A stretch of 64,000 bases of DNA, taken from contig NZ_CP059732.1 in assembly GCF_014117325.1 (NCBI RefSeq), positions 3,485,001 to 3,549,000 on the forward strand, given 5' to 3'. Source of the DNA: Spirosoma foliorum (GTDB lineage: Bacteria > Bacteroidota > Bacteroidia > Cytophagales > Spirosomataceae). The notes below the pieces were generated by a model that was not told the DNA's origin, ran no database searches, and saw only the letters and a list, made by a program, of their open reading frames with translations. Both the position numbers and the translations under genes were made by a program. The stretch's first letter is position 1. Each line of letters opens with the position of its first letter. This document shows, piece by piece, positions 26,546 to 34,969 of the stretch.

Positions 26546-28981
26546 ATGCACTTCTCTCTACATTCTTTTTTTGTTCTCTTACTCCTACTAGCCCCACGAG
26601 TGGGTTTGTACGCCAAATCCGGCCCGATTCTATCGGGTACCGTGCGCGACCCAGCCGGTACAACAGTTGAGTTTGCTACGGTTGCACTTCACCGGGCTGC
26701 CGATTCGGTGGTTGTTAAAACCGAGTTTAGCGACACTAAAGGAGCATTCCATTTCGACCAGCTACCAGCAGGCAGCTATTTCGTTTCGGCTTCACAGGTA
26801 GGTTTCGAGCGTGTTCAGACCGCTCCATTTGTGATTTCGTCCACCGATCAAACCCTGGCGCCAATTCAGTTAAAATCAAGCGCCAATACCCAATTGAAGG
26901 AAGTTACAGTTCAGGCACGAAAACCCATGTTTGAACGAGAAACGGACCGGATCGTGGTGAACGTTGATGGAACTCCGCTTAGTGCAGGAGCTACTTCGTT
27001 AGAAATTCTGAGTCGTTCGCCGGGGGTCACAATCGATCAGAATGACAATCTGGCGCTTCGGGGCAAACAGGGTGTTTTAGTACTGATTGATGGTAAACGG
27101 GTGCCCATGACGGGTGCTGAATTGGGAGAAATGTTACGTGCCTTACCTGCTAATTCAATCGAAAAAATTGAGTTAATCACCAACCCACCTGCCAAATACG
27201 ATGCGGCTGGTAGCGCTGGCATAATTGCCATAAAACTCAAAAAAGACGGTCGTCAGGGTACCAATGGCAGTGTGAATGCCAGTTATGGTTATGGTAAATA
27301 CGGCAAATTCACGAGCGGCATTTCGTTGAATCATCGCTATAAAAAGCTGAATATCTTCGGCAATTACACCTATAACAACCGGAACCAGTTCAGCCAACTG
27401 ATGCTCCATCGGGATTTTTACCAGAACAGCCAGTTTATCGGCAGCAGCGATCAGGATAACGTAGGAAAAACGCATTGGATCTCCAATACCTATCGCGCTG
27501 GCCTGGATTATACCTTGTCGAAGCGCACTACGCTGGGAGCCGTTGTTAATGGATTGATTAACCATGCCGAAGCCAGCATTCCTAACGTGACGCAAACGTT
27601 CGATGAAACGGGTCGTTTGCAGTCTAGCTATCAATCAGCCAATCAGCGTATGCTGGAAACTCCGAATACGGCGGCCAATCTAAATCTGAAACACAGTTTC
27701 GACTCAACGGGTCGGCGGGAATTGACCGCTGACCTTGACTTTGCGCATTACGGAATCCATCGACTCCAGAATCTGGCAACTTCGTTCATCGTTCCTGTTC
27801 AATCACCAACCATATTAGATGGCAAATTGAATGGTGGCCTGGATATTACGTCGTTCAAAGCCGATTATGTTCACACATTCCCCAATAAAACCCGGCTGGA
27901 AGGCGGCATAAAGGCAAGTTGGGTACAATCCGACAACGATGTATTGTTCACCAACATCAGCGAAGGCATCAGTCTGGTCGATACGGGCAAGAGTAATCGT
28001 TTTCGGTATACTGAAAACATCAATGCTGCCTACCTGAACCTTAACAAAACGATTAACAAGACGTCTATTCAACTTGGTTTGCGTGGTGAGCAAACCAATG
28101 CTACAGGCTTGCAGGTAATTGGCAACAGTGGTTTCGAACGGCACTATTTTCAAGTATTCCCCAGCGTTTTCGTCAAACAACCGGTATCGAAAAACCAGGA
28201 TCTAAGTCTATCGCTGAGCCGCCGAATCGACCGTCCAACATATAACCAGTTGAACCCATTCCGGGCGTATATCGATGCTACGACGTATTTTACGGGCAAT
28301 CCGTCGCTCTATCCGCAATTGAGTTATAACATCGAACTGACGCACACCTTTAAGCAGAAGTTCATGACATCCATTAGCTACAGCCGTACCGATCAGCCAA
28401 TTATCAATGTAATCCAGCCCGCTCCCGAAGGTAATCGGCAGGCCGTCTCAACCTTCCAGAATTTAACTCGTTCTGATTATTACGGCCTGACGCTGACGAT
28501 TCCTGTTCAACCCACCAACTGGTGGACAATGGACAACAATATTGTTGCCTTTTACAACCGTTTTATTGGCGATCTGGCCGGAACATCCCTGAACGAGGGC
28601 TTGCCAGCCTACACGCTTAATACCGCTAATACGTTCACCCTGGGCCGGGGTTGGACTGCCGATCTGACGGGTAATTATCAATCGCATCAGTTGTATGGTT
28701 TCTTAGATATTCGACCCTTGGGACAAATCAATATTGGTCTGCAAAAAATGATGTGGGGCAAGAAAGGAACGCTGAAGCTGAATATGACTGACGCATTTTA
28801 TACCAGCCCACTACACGCCACATCGACCTATGCGAATTATGTAGAGCAGTTTTACCAGCGTCAGGATACTCGAATAGCTACAGCGTCGCTGACCTATCGC
28901 TTCGGCAGCGACACCGTATCACAATCACGCCGACGATCGGGCGGAGCAGAGGATGAAAAGCGTCGGGCAGGTGGAGCGTAG
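26546..28981 (+). CDS. Outer-membrane beta-barrel receptor with carboxypeptidase-regulatory domain
   Basis: An 811-residue TonB-receptor-like protein of the outer-membrane beta-barrel protein family. After a signal peptide (about 1-24) comes a carboxypeptidase-regulatory-like beta-sandwich (ILSGTVRDPAGTTVEFATVALHRAADSVVVKTEFSDTKGAFHFDQLPAGSYFVSASQVGF), then a plug-like domain (EILSRSPGVTIDQNDNLALRGKQGVLVLIDGKRVPM, IEKIELITNPPAKYDAAGSAGIIAIKLKK) and a large barrel ending in TASLTYRFG with a short Arg/Gly tail. It would span the outer membrane; no SusD partner is next to it, so the ligand is unknown. Possible start at 26546 is well placed for the signal peptide. Confidence 0.88.
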   Translation: MHFSLHSFFVLLLLLAPRVGLYAKSGPILSGTVRDPAGTTVEFATVALHRAADSVVVKTEFSDTKGAFHFDQLPAGSYFVSASQVGFERVQTAPFVISSTDQTLAPIQLKSSANTQLKEVTVQARKPMFERETDRIVVNVDGTPLSAGATSLEILSRSPGVTIDQNDNLALRGKQGVLVLIDGKRVPMTGAELGEMLRALPANSIEKIELITNPPAKYDAAGSAGIIAIKLKKDGRQGTNGSVNASYGYGKYGKFTSGISLNHRYKKLNIFGNYTYNNRNQFSQLMLHRDFYQNSQFIGSSDQDNVGKTHWISNTYRAGLDYTLSKRTTLGAVVNGLINHAEASIPNVTQTFDETGRLQSSYQSANQRMLETPNTAANLNLKHSFDSTGRRELTADLDFAHYGIHRLQNLATSFIVPVQSPTILDGKLNGGLDITSFKADYVHTFPNKTRLEGGIKASWVQSDNDVLFTNISEGISLVDTGKSNRFRYTENINAAYLNLNKTINKTSIQLGLRGEQTNATGLQVIGNSGFERHYFQVFPSVFVKQPVSKNQDLSLSLSRRIDRPTYNQLNPFRAYIDATTYFTGNPSLYPQLSYNIELTHTFKQKFMTSISYSRTDQPIINVIQPAPEGNRQAVSTFQNLTRSDYYGLTLTIPVQPTNWWTMDNNIVAFYNRFIGDLAGTSLNEGLPAYTLNTANTFTLGRGWTADLTGNYQSHQLYGFLDIRPLGQINIGLQKMMWGKKGTLKLNMTDAFYTSPLHATSTYANYVEQFYQRQDTRIATASLTYRFGSDTVSQSRRRSGGAEDEKRRAGGA

Positions 28982-28990
28982 CTAACCTGT

Positions 28991-29059
28991 CAGCAATTTG
29001 CCAAACGGGTCAGGTATTGTCAATCACGGCTACTACCTGACCCGTTTGGCAAATTGCTC
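28991..29059. terminator. Bidirectional terminator overlapping a 3' coding end
   Basis: AGCAATTTGCCAAACGGGTC and its complement form a 24-base stem between two convergent genes. The right arm lies inside the coding region of the NmrA-like gene and encodes its last seven residues (QFAKRVR) and stop, so the element doubles as coding sequence. Confidence 0.8.
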
Positions 29060-29899
29060 TATCGTCGTTTTAGGTTTGCCCAAGTCATTCCAGGTTCTCT
29101 CTGCTTCGAAAACTTCGGGGTAGTTGTTCAGGGCTTCCGTAATGTGCCAGCCGTAGTCAGCTTGCGCTGAAAATGAACGCCCCAAACGCATTAAAAAAGG
29201 CGGAGTCGTGACGATAGTCAGTTTTTCGGTTTGGTAAGCGGCTACAAATCGGTGAGCGGCTTCGTGTTGCGTTATTGCCTCAGGCCCCTGAATAACATAC
29301 TCCTGATTTTCTCCAGGCTGAGCAATCTGGAAAGCCCGAGCCACTTGTTTGCCGTAGTCTTGTGCCGATACATACCATGGTCGAACAGCCGAACGCCCAA
29401 CTAGCAGGACAAAACGCCCAACACGCTGGGTGCCATTGATCGAATCCATGAAACAGGAGGGATAAAAAATACTGAAGTCCAGTCCCGCGTCTTTAATGCA
29501 TCTGACGGCTTCATTCTTTATAGCAAATACCCACCAGTTGAAATCATTCATGCCCTGATAGCGCATGATGATAGACGACAGATAGCCAATTCGGCGAACA
29601 CCCACTCGTTTGGCGGCCTCAATCAGGTTACGTAGCCCTTCGCTTTCCGTGTGGAAATCGGTCTGCTTCTCGCTTTGCTTAATGGATAAATTCAGGTAGA
29701 CGATATCTATTCCCCTAAGCGCATCTGTTAGGGTTGCAGGATCACGTAAATCACCCGTAACGATGTCAACATCAGGGAAGATCAGGCGTGCTTTTACCAC
29801 ATCTCGCGCAAGGATGCGAACTGTAAATCCGGCCTTACTTAATTCATGCGCAACGGGCCGCCCGAGCATGCCCGTTGCGCCTATAATGGCAATATGCAT
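29033..29899 (-). CDS. NmrA-like NAD(P)-binding protein
   Basis: A 288-residue short-chain-dehydrogenase-like protein of the atypical (NmrA/TMR) type. The dinucleotide motif is IAIIGATGMLGRPVAHELSKAGF at the N-terminus, followed by ARDVVKARLIFPDVDIVTGDLRDPATL and VRRIGYLSSI; there is no YxxxK catalytic pair, which suggests a redox sensor or NAD(P)-binding regulator rather than an active dehydrogenase. The gene starts three bases after a palindrome that follows the tetR-like stop codon, so it is co-directional with and probably controlled with that regulator. Confidence 0.82.
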   Translation of the reverse strand: MHIAIIGATGMLGRPVAHELSKAGFTVRILARDVVKARLIFPDVDIVTGDLRDPATLTDALRGIDIVYLNLSIKQSEKQTDFHTESEGLRNLIEAAKRVGVRRIGYLSSIIMRYQGMNDFNWWVFAIKNEAVRCIKDAGLDFSIFYPSCFMDSINGTQRVGRFVLLVGRSAVRPWYVSAQDYGKQVARAFQIAQPGENQEYVIQGPEAITQHEAAHRFVAAYQTEKLTIVTTPPFLMRLGRSFSAQADYGWHITEALNNYPEVFEAERTWNDLGKPKTTIEQFAKRVR

Positions 29900-29902
29900 G
29901 AC

Positions 29903-29960
29903 GTAACGCGGGTGGAAACCCGCGATTGATTCGCCCAGCGCGGGTTTCCACCCGCGTTAC
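29903..29960. repeat. GTAACGCGGGTGGAAACCCGCG palindrome
   Basis: Nearly identical in its arms to 4762-4820. It occupies the whole gap between the stop codon of the TetR-type gene (29961-29963) and the ATG of the NmrA-like gene (29899), leaving only three free bases. Any ribosome-binding determinant of the NmrA-like gene must be formed by the palindrome itself. Confidence 0.88.
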
Positions 29961-30554
29961 TTAGCGCAAATCGCGTACGAATCGACGCATGGTTTCGCGG
30001 TAAACCTGTTCCGACTGATCGAGTGGTTGTTCGTCTTTCAGTAGCATGGCCAGCGCAATCATCCCGTGTGAAATAGACCACCACTGATAATACAATCGCT
30101 TAATACTTTCCTCTGCCTTAGGAATAAACGAGAAGATAGTTTTGCAAACGATAGCGCTAACTGCCTGCATGGTTTCCGATTGATAAACCGGAATTGTGCA
30201 ATAAGCCCCATCCAGATTGTACATCACCTGATAGATTTCCGGATTTTCACGAGCAAACTGCCACTGTACAAGCGAGATTTCGTACAGGCGCTTTTCGGGG
30301 TCGCGATAGAGGCTCAGAATACGGTCGTACTCTTGATATAGATGCCGAAATCCTTCATTCCGGATTTCGTCTAACAGCACATCTTTGCTGTCGAAATATT
30401 CATAAACTATAGGGGCACTATATTCGATTGCGTCTGCTATTTTACGAATCGACACAGCTTGCCAGCCCTCCCGGCGCGCAATGGACTTAGCCGTTTTAAC
30501 GATACCCGAGCGAGTCTGCTCACGGCTTCGCGGCTTGCGTTCAATAGTTTCCAT
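29961..30554 (-). CDS. TetR/AcrR family transcriptional regulator
   Basis: A 197-residue regulator with the N-terminal TetR helix-turn-helix (SGIVKTAKSIARREGWQAVSIRKIADAIEYSAPIVYEYFDSKDVLLDEI, residues 18-65) and a helical ligand-binding domain with a WHG-like segment near residue 165 (YYQWWSISHGMIALAML). It probably represses its own transcript and the co-directional NmrA-like gene by binding upstream of 30554. The ligand is unknown. The AT-rich gap 30555-30760 to its right is the candidate operator region; I see no clear palindrome of operator size there. Confidence 0.88.
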   Translation of the reverse strand: METIERKPRSREQTRSGIVKTAKSIARREGWQAVSIRKIADAIEYSAPIVYEYFDSKDVLLDEIRNEGFRHLYQEYDRILSLYRDPEKRLYEISLVQWQFARENPEIYQVMYNLDGAYCTIPVYQSETMQAVSAIVCKTIFSFIPKAEESIKRLYYQWWSISHGMIALAMLLKDEQPLDQSEQVYRETMRRFVRDLR

Positions 30555-30760
30555 AGGAGTAGGTTATTCTTCTTAAGTTAACGGTGTTAAATCATCTGAA
30601 AACTACTGATTAATGATTGCATTATCTAGAGTTGATGCGATTTTTCTGGAAATAAGTCAATTATCTCTTTTTCGGTTAGTATATCTCCTTATTCTATAGA
30701 TTATTAGTTCATATTTTCATACTAATTACTACCCGTTATCTACAAAGGTATCACATCCGT

Positions 30761-31528
30761 TTACATTCGTTGCGCAAGTATCCAGACGGCCTCATCGCCG
30801 AGTGCGTATGGATCACCTTCTACCGTGCCATAGCAATCAAGAATACTTAACCCCGCTTCGGCAAACAATTGGGCGAGTTCGGCAAGGGTATACACATAAT
30901 GCTTAGCTGTGCGCGTCTGTACTTCACCCGCTTTTACATACGTCAGATGCGAATCAATATGGCTCGTTAATGGGAAGTATTCATTCTCCACCAAAAACAA
31001 AATCTGCTGCCCTTTTTCATCTTCTACGGGTAACCAATTCCGAGCCTGATAATCGGGCAAGATAGACTCAGCCACCATTTCCGAATGTACCAGAAATCGG
31101 CCACCCGGTTTCAGCGATCTGGCAATTCGGGTCAGGAAAGCCAGCATGTCGGGCCGAGGGAAGAAACTGAAACTATTGCCTAAGCAATAAGCTGCGTCGA
31201 AGGAGGCTGCCGTACCGATTTGAGCGTCTGACATGCTCAGAAAATCATCGGCGAGAGCCACAAGTGGCAGTTTTTCTTTTTTGGCAACAGATTCAACTTC
31301 AGCGATATACTCAGCTGAAATATCGACACCTGTTACGCGGGCACCCATTCGGGCAAGGGGTACGGCATGACGCCCGTAGCCACAGAACACATCCAGAATT
31401 TTATCGTCGGGACCAAAATCAAGCGATTCAACAAGCAGTTCGAGGTCGAGCTGTGTTTGCTCCTCGGTTTGGGCGGCTTTCCATGCATCCTGCGGTAGCC
31501 CATGGAAGAAGTTGTGGTACCAGGCCAT
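30761..31528 (-). CDS. Class I SAM-dependent methyltransferase
   Basis: A 255-residue Rossmann-fold methyltransferase. The SAM-binding motif I is KILDVFCGYGRHAVPLARMGARVTGVDIS (about residues 42-70), with the acidic residue at the end of strand 2, and motif post-I ALADDFLSM and FDAAYCLGNSFSFF follow. The substrate is not evident. It lies downstream of the peroxiredoxin gene on the same strand, separated only by a GAATGATTG-type palindrome, so the two are probably one transcript. Confidence 0.85.
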   Translation of the reverse strand: MAWYHNFFHGLPQDAWKAAQTEEQTQLDLELLVESLDFGPDDKILDVFCGYGRHAVPLARMGARVTGVDISAEYIAEVESVAKKEKLPLVALADDFLSMSDAQIGTAASFDAAYCLGNSFSFFPRPDMLAFLTRIARSLKPGGRFLVHSEMVAESILPDYQARNWLPVEDEKGQQILFLVENEYFPLTSHIDSHLTYVKAGEVQTRTAKHYVYTLAELAQLFAEAGLSILDCYGTVEGDPYALGDEAVWILAQRM

Positions 31529-31541
31529 TTTTTGAATGATA

Positions 31542-31620
31542 GAATGATTGAGTGATAGAATGATTGAATAATGGAGGTTAGGACAAAAGTGTTGTACATT
31601 ATTCTATCACTCAATCATTC
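31542..31620. repeat. GAATGATTGAGTGATAGAAT palindrome
   Basis: Exact 20-base arms at 31542-31561 and 31601-31620, built from quasi-tandem words GAATGATTGAGTGATAG. The element fills the co-directional gap between the peroxiredoxin stop and the methyltransferase start. Related word-type palindromes occur at 40006 and 62953. Confidence 0.8.
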
Positions 31621-31624
31621 AAAA

Positions 31625-32089
31625 TTATAAGTTCGTCAACGTTTCCTGAATTGCCTGAAAATTAGGGACATCGCCCGCGCTTTCGAGAACTTCGGCATAT
31701 TGAATCAGGCCGTTTTGATCAACAACGAAGGCCGACCGTTTACTCACGCCTTTCAGATTCATGACAAAGGTGTCGTAATAACTGTCATAAGCCTGCGACA
31801 CGTCTTTGTTGAAATCGGAAAGCAGATCGAAGGGTAAGTGCTGCTCTTCTTTAAATTTAGCCAACGTAAACGGCGAATCGACCGAGATGCCAACGACTTC
31901 GGCATTCAGGCCTGAGTAGACGGCAATGTTATCGCGCATTTCGCAAAGCTCAGCCGTGCAGACACTGGTAAACGCCATTGGGAAAAAGAGAATAATCAGG
32001 TTCTTACCCTGAAAATCCTGTAGCGATACTTCTTTTCTGGCGGTGTTAAACAACGTAAAATCGGGGGCTTTCTGGCCAATAGCAAGCAT
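31625..32089 (-). CDS. Peroxiredoxin, Bcp/AhpE-like
   Basis: A 154-residue thioredoxin-fold peroxiredoxin that reduces peroxides. The peroxidatic Cys lies in FFPMAFTSVCTAELCEMRD (about residue 47), and a second Cys five residues later (VCTAELC) matches the resolving position of Bcp/PrxQ enzymes. The Arg expected in the active site is in KRSAFVVDQNG. The length is normal and no signal peptide is seen. Probably cytoplasmic, using thioredoxin as reductant. Confidence 0.9.
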   Translation of the reverse strand: MLAIGQKAPDFTLFNTARKEVSLQDFQGKNLIILFFPMAFTSVCTAELCEMRDNIAVYSGLNAEVVGISVDSPFTLAKFKEEQHLPFDLLSDFNKDVSQAYDSYYDTFVMNLKGVSKRSAFVVDQNGLIQYAEVLESAGDVPNFQAIQETLTNL

Positions 32090-32208
32090 ACGAATGAGGG
32101 TTAATAAGACGCTTAATAAGATTTTAACCGTAAAGCTACGTGCAGAAACGAATTAAATCGTAAATCGAATTTTCTAATCGGACCGGCGATCCGGTCGTTC
32201 AATCGTTT

Positions 32209-33141
32209 ATGAAGTCTTATTGGGGTATTGACCTGGGAGGCACCAAAATTGAAGGCGTTGTCCTATCCGCTCCCTCACCCGACGCCGTCCTTGTTCGCAA
32301 GCGAATTGATACCGAAGCCCACAACGGCTACGACCACATTCTAAATCAGGTTGTTCGACTCATTGAGATGCTGAAAGCAGAAACGGGTCTACAACCTGAG
32401 CGAGTGGGTTTTTCGACACCAGGTACCTTCGATCCGGCCCGTCAGGCCATGAAAAACTGTAACACAACATCGCTAAACGGCAAACCGATGAAACAGGACT
32501 TAGCCCGCTTACTGGGCTTACCTGTCGAAATAGCGAACGACGCCAATTGCCTGGCACTTGCCGAAGCCACAATGGGTATTGTGCCCGACGTTGTTCCTGA
32601 TTATCAGACAGTTTTTGGCGTGATTATGGGAACTGGCGTGGGTGGCGGTATTGTGGTGCGCAGCAAACAGGGAGAACCCAACGATCGTCCATTTGTGCTG
32701 AATGGGCTACAAGGACTTGGTGGCGAGTGGGGCCACAATGTGCTGGAAGAGAATGGTTACCCTTGTTATTGTGGCAAACGGGGCTGTGTCGAACAAGTCT
32801 TGTCGGGGCCAGCTCTACAGCGTTACTATCAGCAGATCAGTAAAGAGGAACGGTCGATGCAGGAAATCATGGAGCGTTATCACCAGGGGAAAGATCTTGT
32901 TGCCAGCCAGACCGTAAACCGACTTCTCGAATATTTTGGCCGTGGTATCTCAGTAATCATTAATGTGCTTGACCCCGATGTCATTGTACTGGGCGGTGGC
33001 CTTGGCAACGTTGATCTACTCTATACCGAAGGCGTAGAAAGAGCCCGAAAATATGTGTTCAACAGCGGAGAGTTGAACAACCGTGTACTCAAACCCAAAT
33101 TAGGCGACAGCGCCGGTGTATTTGGCGCAGCGATGTTGTAA
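32209..33141 (+). CDS. ROK-family sugar kinase
   Basis: A 310-residue ROK kinase with the ATP phosphate-1 loop YWGIDLGGTKIEGVV, the catalytic Asp in VEIANDANCLALAE (about residue 107), the GTGVGGGIV phosphate-2 loop and the zinc motif GGEWGHNVLEENGYPCYCGKRGCVEQ. The GEWGHN variant resembles fructokinase/N-acetylglucosamine-kinase-type ROK proteins (Mak/NagK). Import by a NagP-type permease would require a cytoplasmic kinase to feed NagA, and this is the only one in the window, but it lies 16 kb away and the link is only inferred. Confidence 0.85.
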   Translation: MKSYWGIDLGGTKIEGVVLSAPSPDAVLVRKRIDTEAHNGYDHILNQVVRLIEMLKAETGLQPERVGFSTPGTFDPARQAMKNCNTTSLNGKPMKQDLARLLGLPVEIANDANCLALAEATMGIVPDVVPDYQTVFGVIMGTGVGGGIVVRSKQGEPNDRPFVLNGLQGLGGEWGHNVLEENGYPCYCGKRGCVEQVLSGPALQRYYQQISKEERSMQEIMERYHQGKDLVASQTVNRLLEYFGRGISVIINVLDPDVIVLGGGLGNVDLLYTEGVERARKYVFNSGELNNRVLKPKLGDSAGVFGAAML

Positions 33142-33142
33142 A

Positions 33143-33210
33143 CAAGGAGCCCGGTGCAGGGAGCAGGGCATTAAAACGGAATTCCCCTGGTCCCTGCACC
33201 GGGCTCCTTG
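33143..33210. terminator. Bidirectional terminator between convergent genes
   Basis: CAAGGAGCCCGGTGCAGGGA and its complement form a G/C-rich stem between the ROK kinase stop (33141) and the SRAP stop (33213). The sequence is not shared with the other palindromes seen here. Confidence 0.7.
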
Positions 33211-33212
33211 CT

Positions 33213-33956
33213 TTACGCAAACAACTGAGGCTGACTGGTCAATTCAGGATAGTTTGAGGGAGCCATTACTTCAGGAACATCGCTTGGTTCTGATCGCGAT
33301 GTAATGCGTTTGCTAATGCTATAGCTATGCATTCGGCTGGTTGGGTATTGTTTTTCCAATAAAGCCAGTGCCTCCTTTTCACTCAGATTATCATGGAGCC
33401 AGGCATGTTCAGCTTCGGCAGTGAGCAGGCAGGGCATCCGCTTTTTTGAGTTATGAATTTCCGCTAACAGCGAATTTGCATCCGTTGTCAGAAGCGTGTA
33501 GGTCATTTTTAGTTCGCCCGTTTCCGGGTCTGGCCACTCGTCCCAAAGTCCCGCTACCGACACTATTTTCTGGTCTGTCGCCGTGATATAAAACGGAAAC
33601 TTTTTGCTGCCCTTCGTATGCCATTCATAAAAGCCGGTCACTGGAATCAAACAGCGCTTTCCGGCTTGTGCCGATGAGCGAAAGGAAGGTTTATCATAAA
33701 TTGTTTCGGATCGGGCATTGATCGTTCGGGTTCGGATCTCGGTCGCATCGTCATTGGTTTTGGTCCAGCGAGGAATTAATCCCCAGTGCATCATCTGAAA
33801 CCGGCCCGGTTCCTGATGAGTCACAATCGGCCAGGCAGGAAACTGATAAGCATTGGCATGATATACGGGCTGAAAGTGAGCCGATGCTGGCATAGTGGCT
33901 TCATACCGTTTCTCCAGTTCAGGAGCCGAGACTACAAGTGATTTATGATAACACAT
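33213..33956 (-). CDS. SRAP/YedK abasic-site protein
   Basis: A 247-residue SOS response-associated peptidase domain protein, the bacterial relative of HMCES, which forms a thiazolidine crosslink to abasic sites in single-stranded DNA. The catalytic Cys is residue 2 (MCYHKS, exposed after Met removal), the conserved Asn/Arg lie in INARSETI, and PVTGFYEWHTKG holds the active-site Glu. In the later conserved HxRMP motif this protein has IHNSKKRMP, with a three-residue shift of the His. Likely monocistronic; no LexA box was identified upstream. Confidence 0.9.
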   Translation of the reverse strand: MCYHKSLVVSAPELEKRYEATMPASAHFQPVYHANAYQFPAWPIVTHQEPGRFQMMHWGLIPRWTKTNDDATEIRTRTINARSETIYDKPSFRSSAQAGKRCLIPVTGFYEWHTKGSKKFPFYITATDQKIVSVAGLWDEWPDPETGELKMTYTLLTTDANSLLAEIHNSKKRMPCLLTAEAEHAWLHDNLSEKEALALLEKQYPTSRMHSYSISKRITSRSEPSDVPEVMAPSNYPELTSQPQLFA

Positions 33957-34078
33957 AGGCTATGGAATTTACACAAAAACTCCCCAAGGATATTCTTTAT
34001 AAACCAATAAAGCGCCCCTGAAGTTACGTAGCGTTCGTTGCTTGGCTTACTTTCTAACCTACTTTGACATAGAATCTA

Positions 34079-34167
34079 TTTTTTGTCATTTCGACGTCAG
34101 GAGAAATCTCAAGCTTGATTAATAAGGAAGTTCAAGATTTCTCCTGACGTCGAAATGACAAAAAAAC
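34079..34167. repeat. GTCATTTCGACG palindrome
   Basis: Arms GTCATTTCGACGTCAGGAGA and reverse complement with flanking T and A runs, in a gap between two divergent genes. Same family as 46175-46240 and as the IS110 target at 37911/39141-39218. Since it lies between divergent start sites here, it is not simply a terminator. Confidence 0.88.
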
Positions 34168-34222
34168 AAATACAAACAAATAAAGTAGACAGCCCGTTAA
34201 TGATTCTTGAATAGAGCAGATT

Positions 34223-34882
34223 ATGAGCATTCAGAGCGCAGCAGCCAATCACCACCCCAGTCAGGAAAATTCGAAAGCCGTTGCCATGCTCCCCGATCTT
34301 GAGCGTACCAGTTGGGAACAACTCCGGGCCGCTGCCGAACAAAAAGACGATCAACCGGAGGCCTCTGGGTTCAAAACAATGACGGTGGCTACCTGTACAT
34401 CCAGAGGTGCCGACGCCCGAATGGTCGTTTTGCGTCGGGTCGACATAGATCATAAGTACGTTTGGTTTTATTCTGATGCCCGTGCCGAAAAGGTGCTGCA
34501 ACTTGAAGCCTTCCCTCAGGCATCCTTACTTTTCTGGGATAGTAATCGACATGTGCAACTCCGCCTGACCGTTGAAACCCGGCTTCATACCGACGATTAC
34601 GTTGCCGATGATCATTGGGAAAAACTGGGTGTGGCTGGGCGTAAAGCTTATCTTTCCGAGCAAAAGCCAGGCACCGAACAACCGCACCCCTACCCTGGCG
34701 TTCCCGACCACCTGGTCAACAATTTACCATCGATTGAAGAAAGCGAAGCTGGCCGTAAAAATTTCGCGGTTATTGAGTGTCGGGTACTCGCTATGGAATA
34801 TCTGCAACTGAGCCGACAAGGGCATACACGTGCTTGTTTTCAATACGAACCTGAGTCCAAAATGAGTTGGCTTGCCCCCTAA
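34223..34882 (+). CDS. Pyridoxamine 5'-phosphate oxidase-family flavoprotein
   Basis: A 219-residue split-barrel protein of the PNPOx superfamily: FKTMTVATCTSRGADARMVVLRRVD and VWFYSDARAEKVLQLEAFPQASLLFWD are the FMN-binding strands. The C-terminal dimerisation motif of genuine PdxH (W....RL.P) is not present; the protein ends in CFQYEPESKMSWLAP. It therefore resembles the PNPOx-like branch more than true pyridoxine oxidase, and I do not give it the pdxH symbol. It stands alone, divergent to the SRAP gene, behind the palindrome. Confidence 0.75.
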   Translation: MSIQSAAANHHPSQENSKAVAMLPDLERTSWEQLRAAAEQKDDQPEASGFKTMTVATCTSRGADARMVVLRRVDIDHKYVWFYSDARAEKVLQLEAFPQASLLFWDSNRHVQLRLTVETRLHTDDYVADDHWEKLGVAGRKAYLSEQKPGTEQPHPYPGVPDHLVNNLPSIEESEAGRKNFAVIECRVLAMEYLQLSRQGHTRACFQYEPESKMSWLAP

Positions 34883-34921
34883 AAGCAGGACGAAAGAACT
34901 GCATAAGGGCTTAAAAATCGA

Positions 34922-34951
34922 TTGAATTGCCGCTAAAGACGCTGATCTTTG
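34922..34951 (+). promoter_or_regulatory. Candidate Bacteroidota promoter for esterase gene
   Basis: TTG at 34922-34924 and GATCTTTG at 34944-34951 are separated by 19 bases, the usual -33/-7 spacing, and the -7 box differs by one base from TAnnTTTG. The ATG follows 18 bases later. Confidence 0.35.
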
Positions 34952-34969
34952 TGGCTTTATAATCTTGTC

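Noticed and set aside
26467..26670. Small gene before the outer-membrane receptor
   Set aside because: It overlaps the receptor start in another frame and lacks any recognisable feature.
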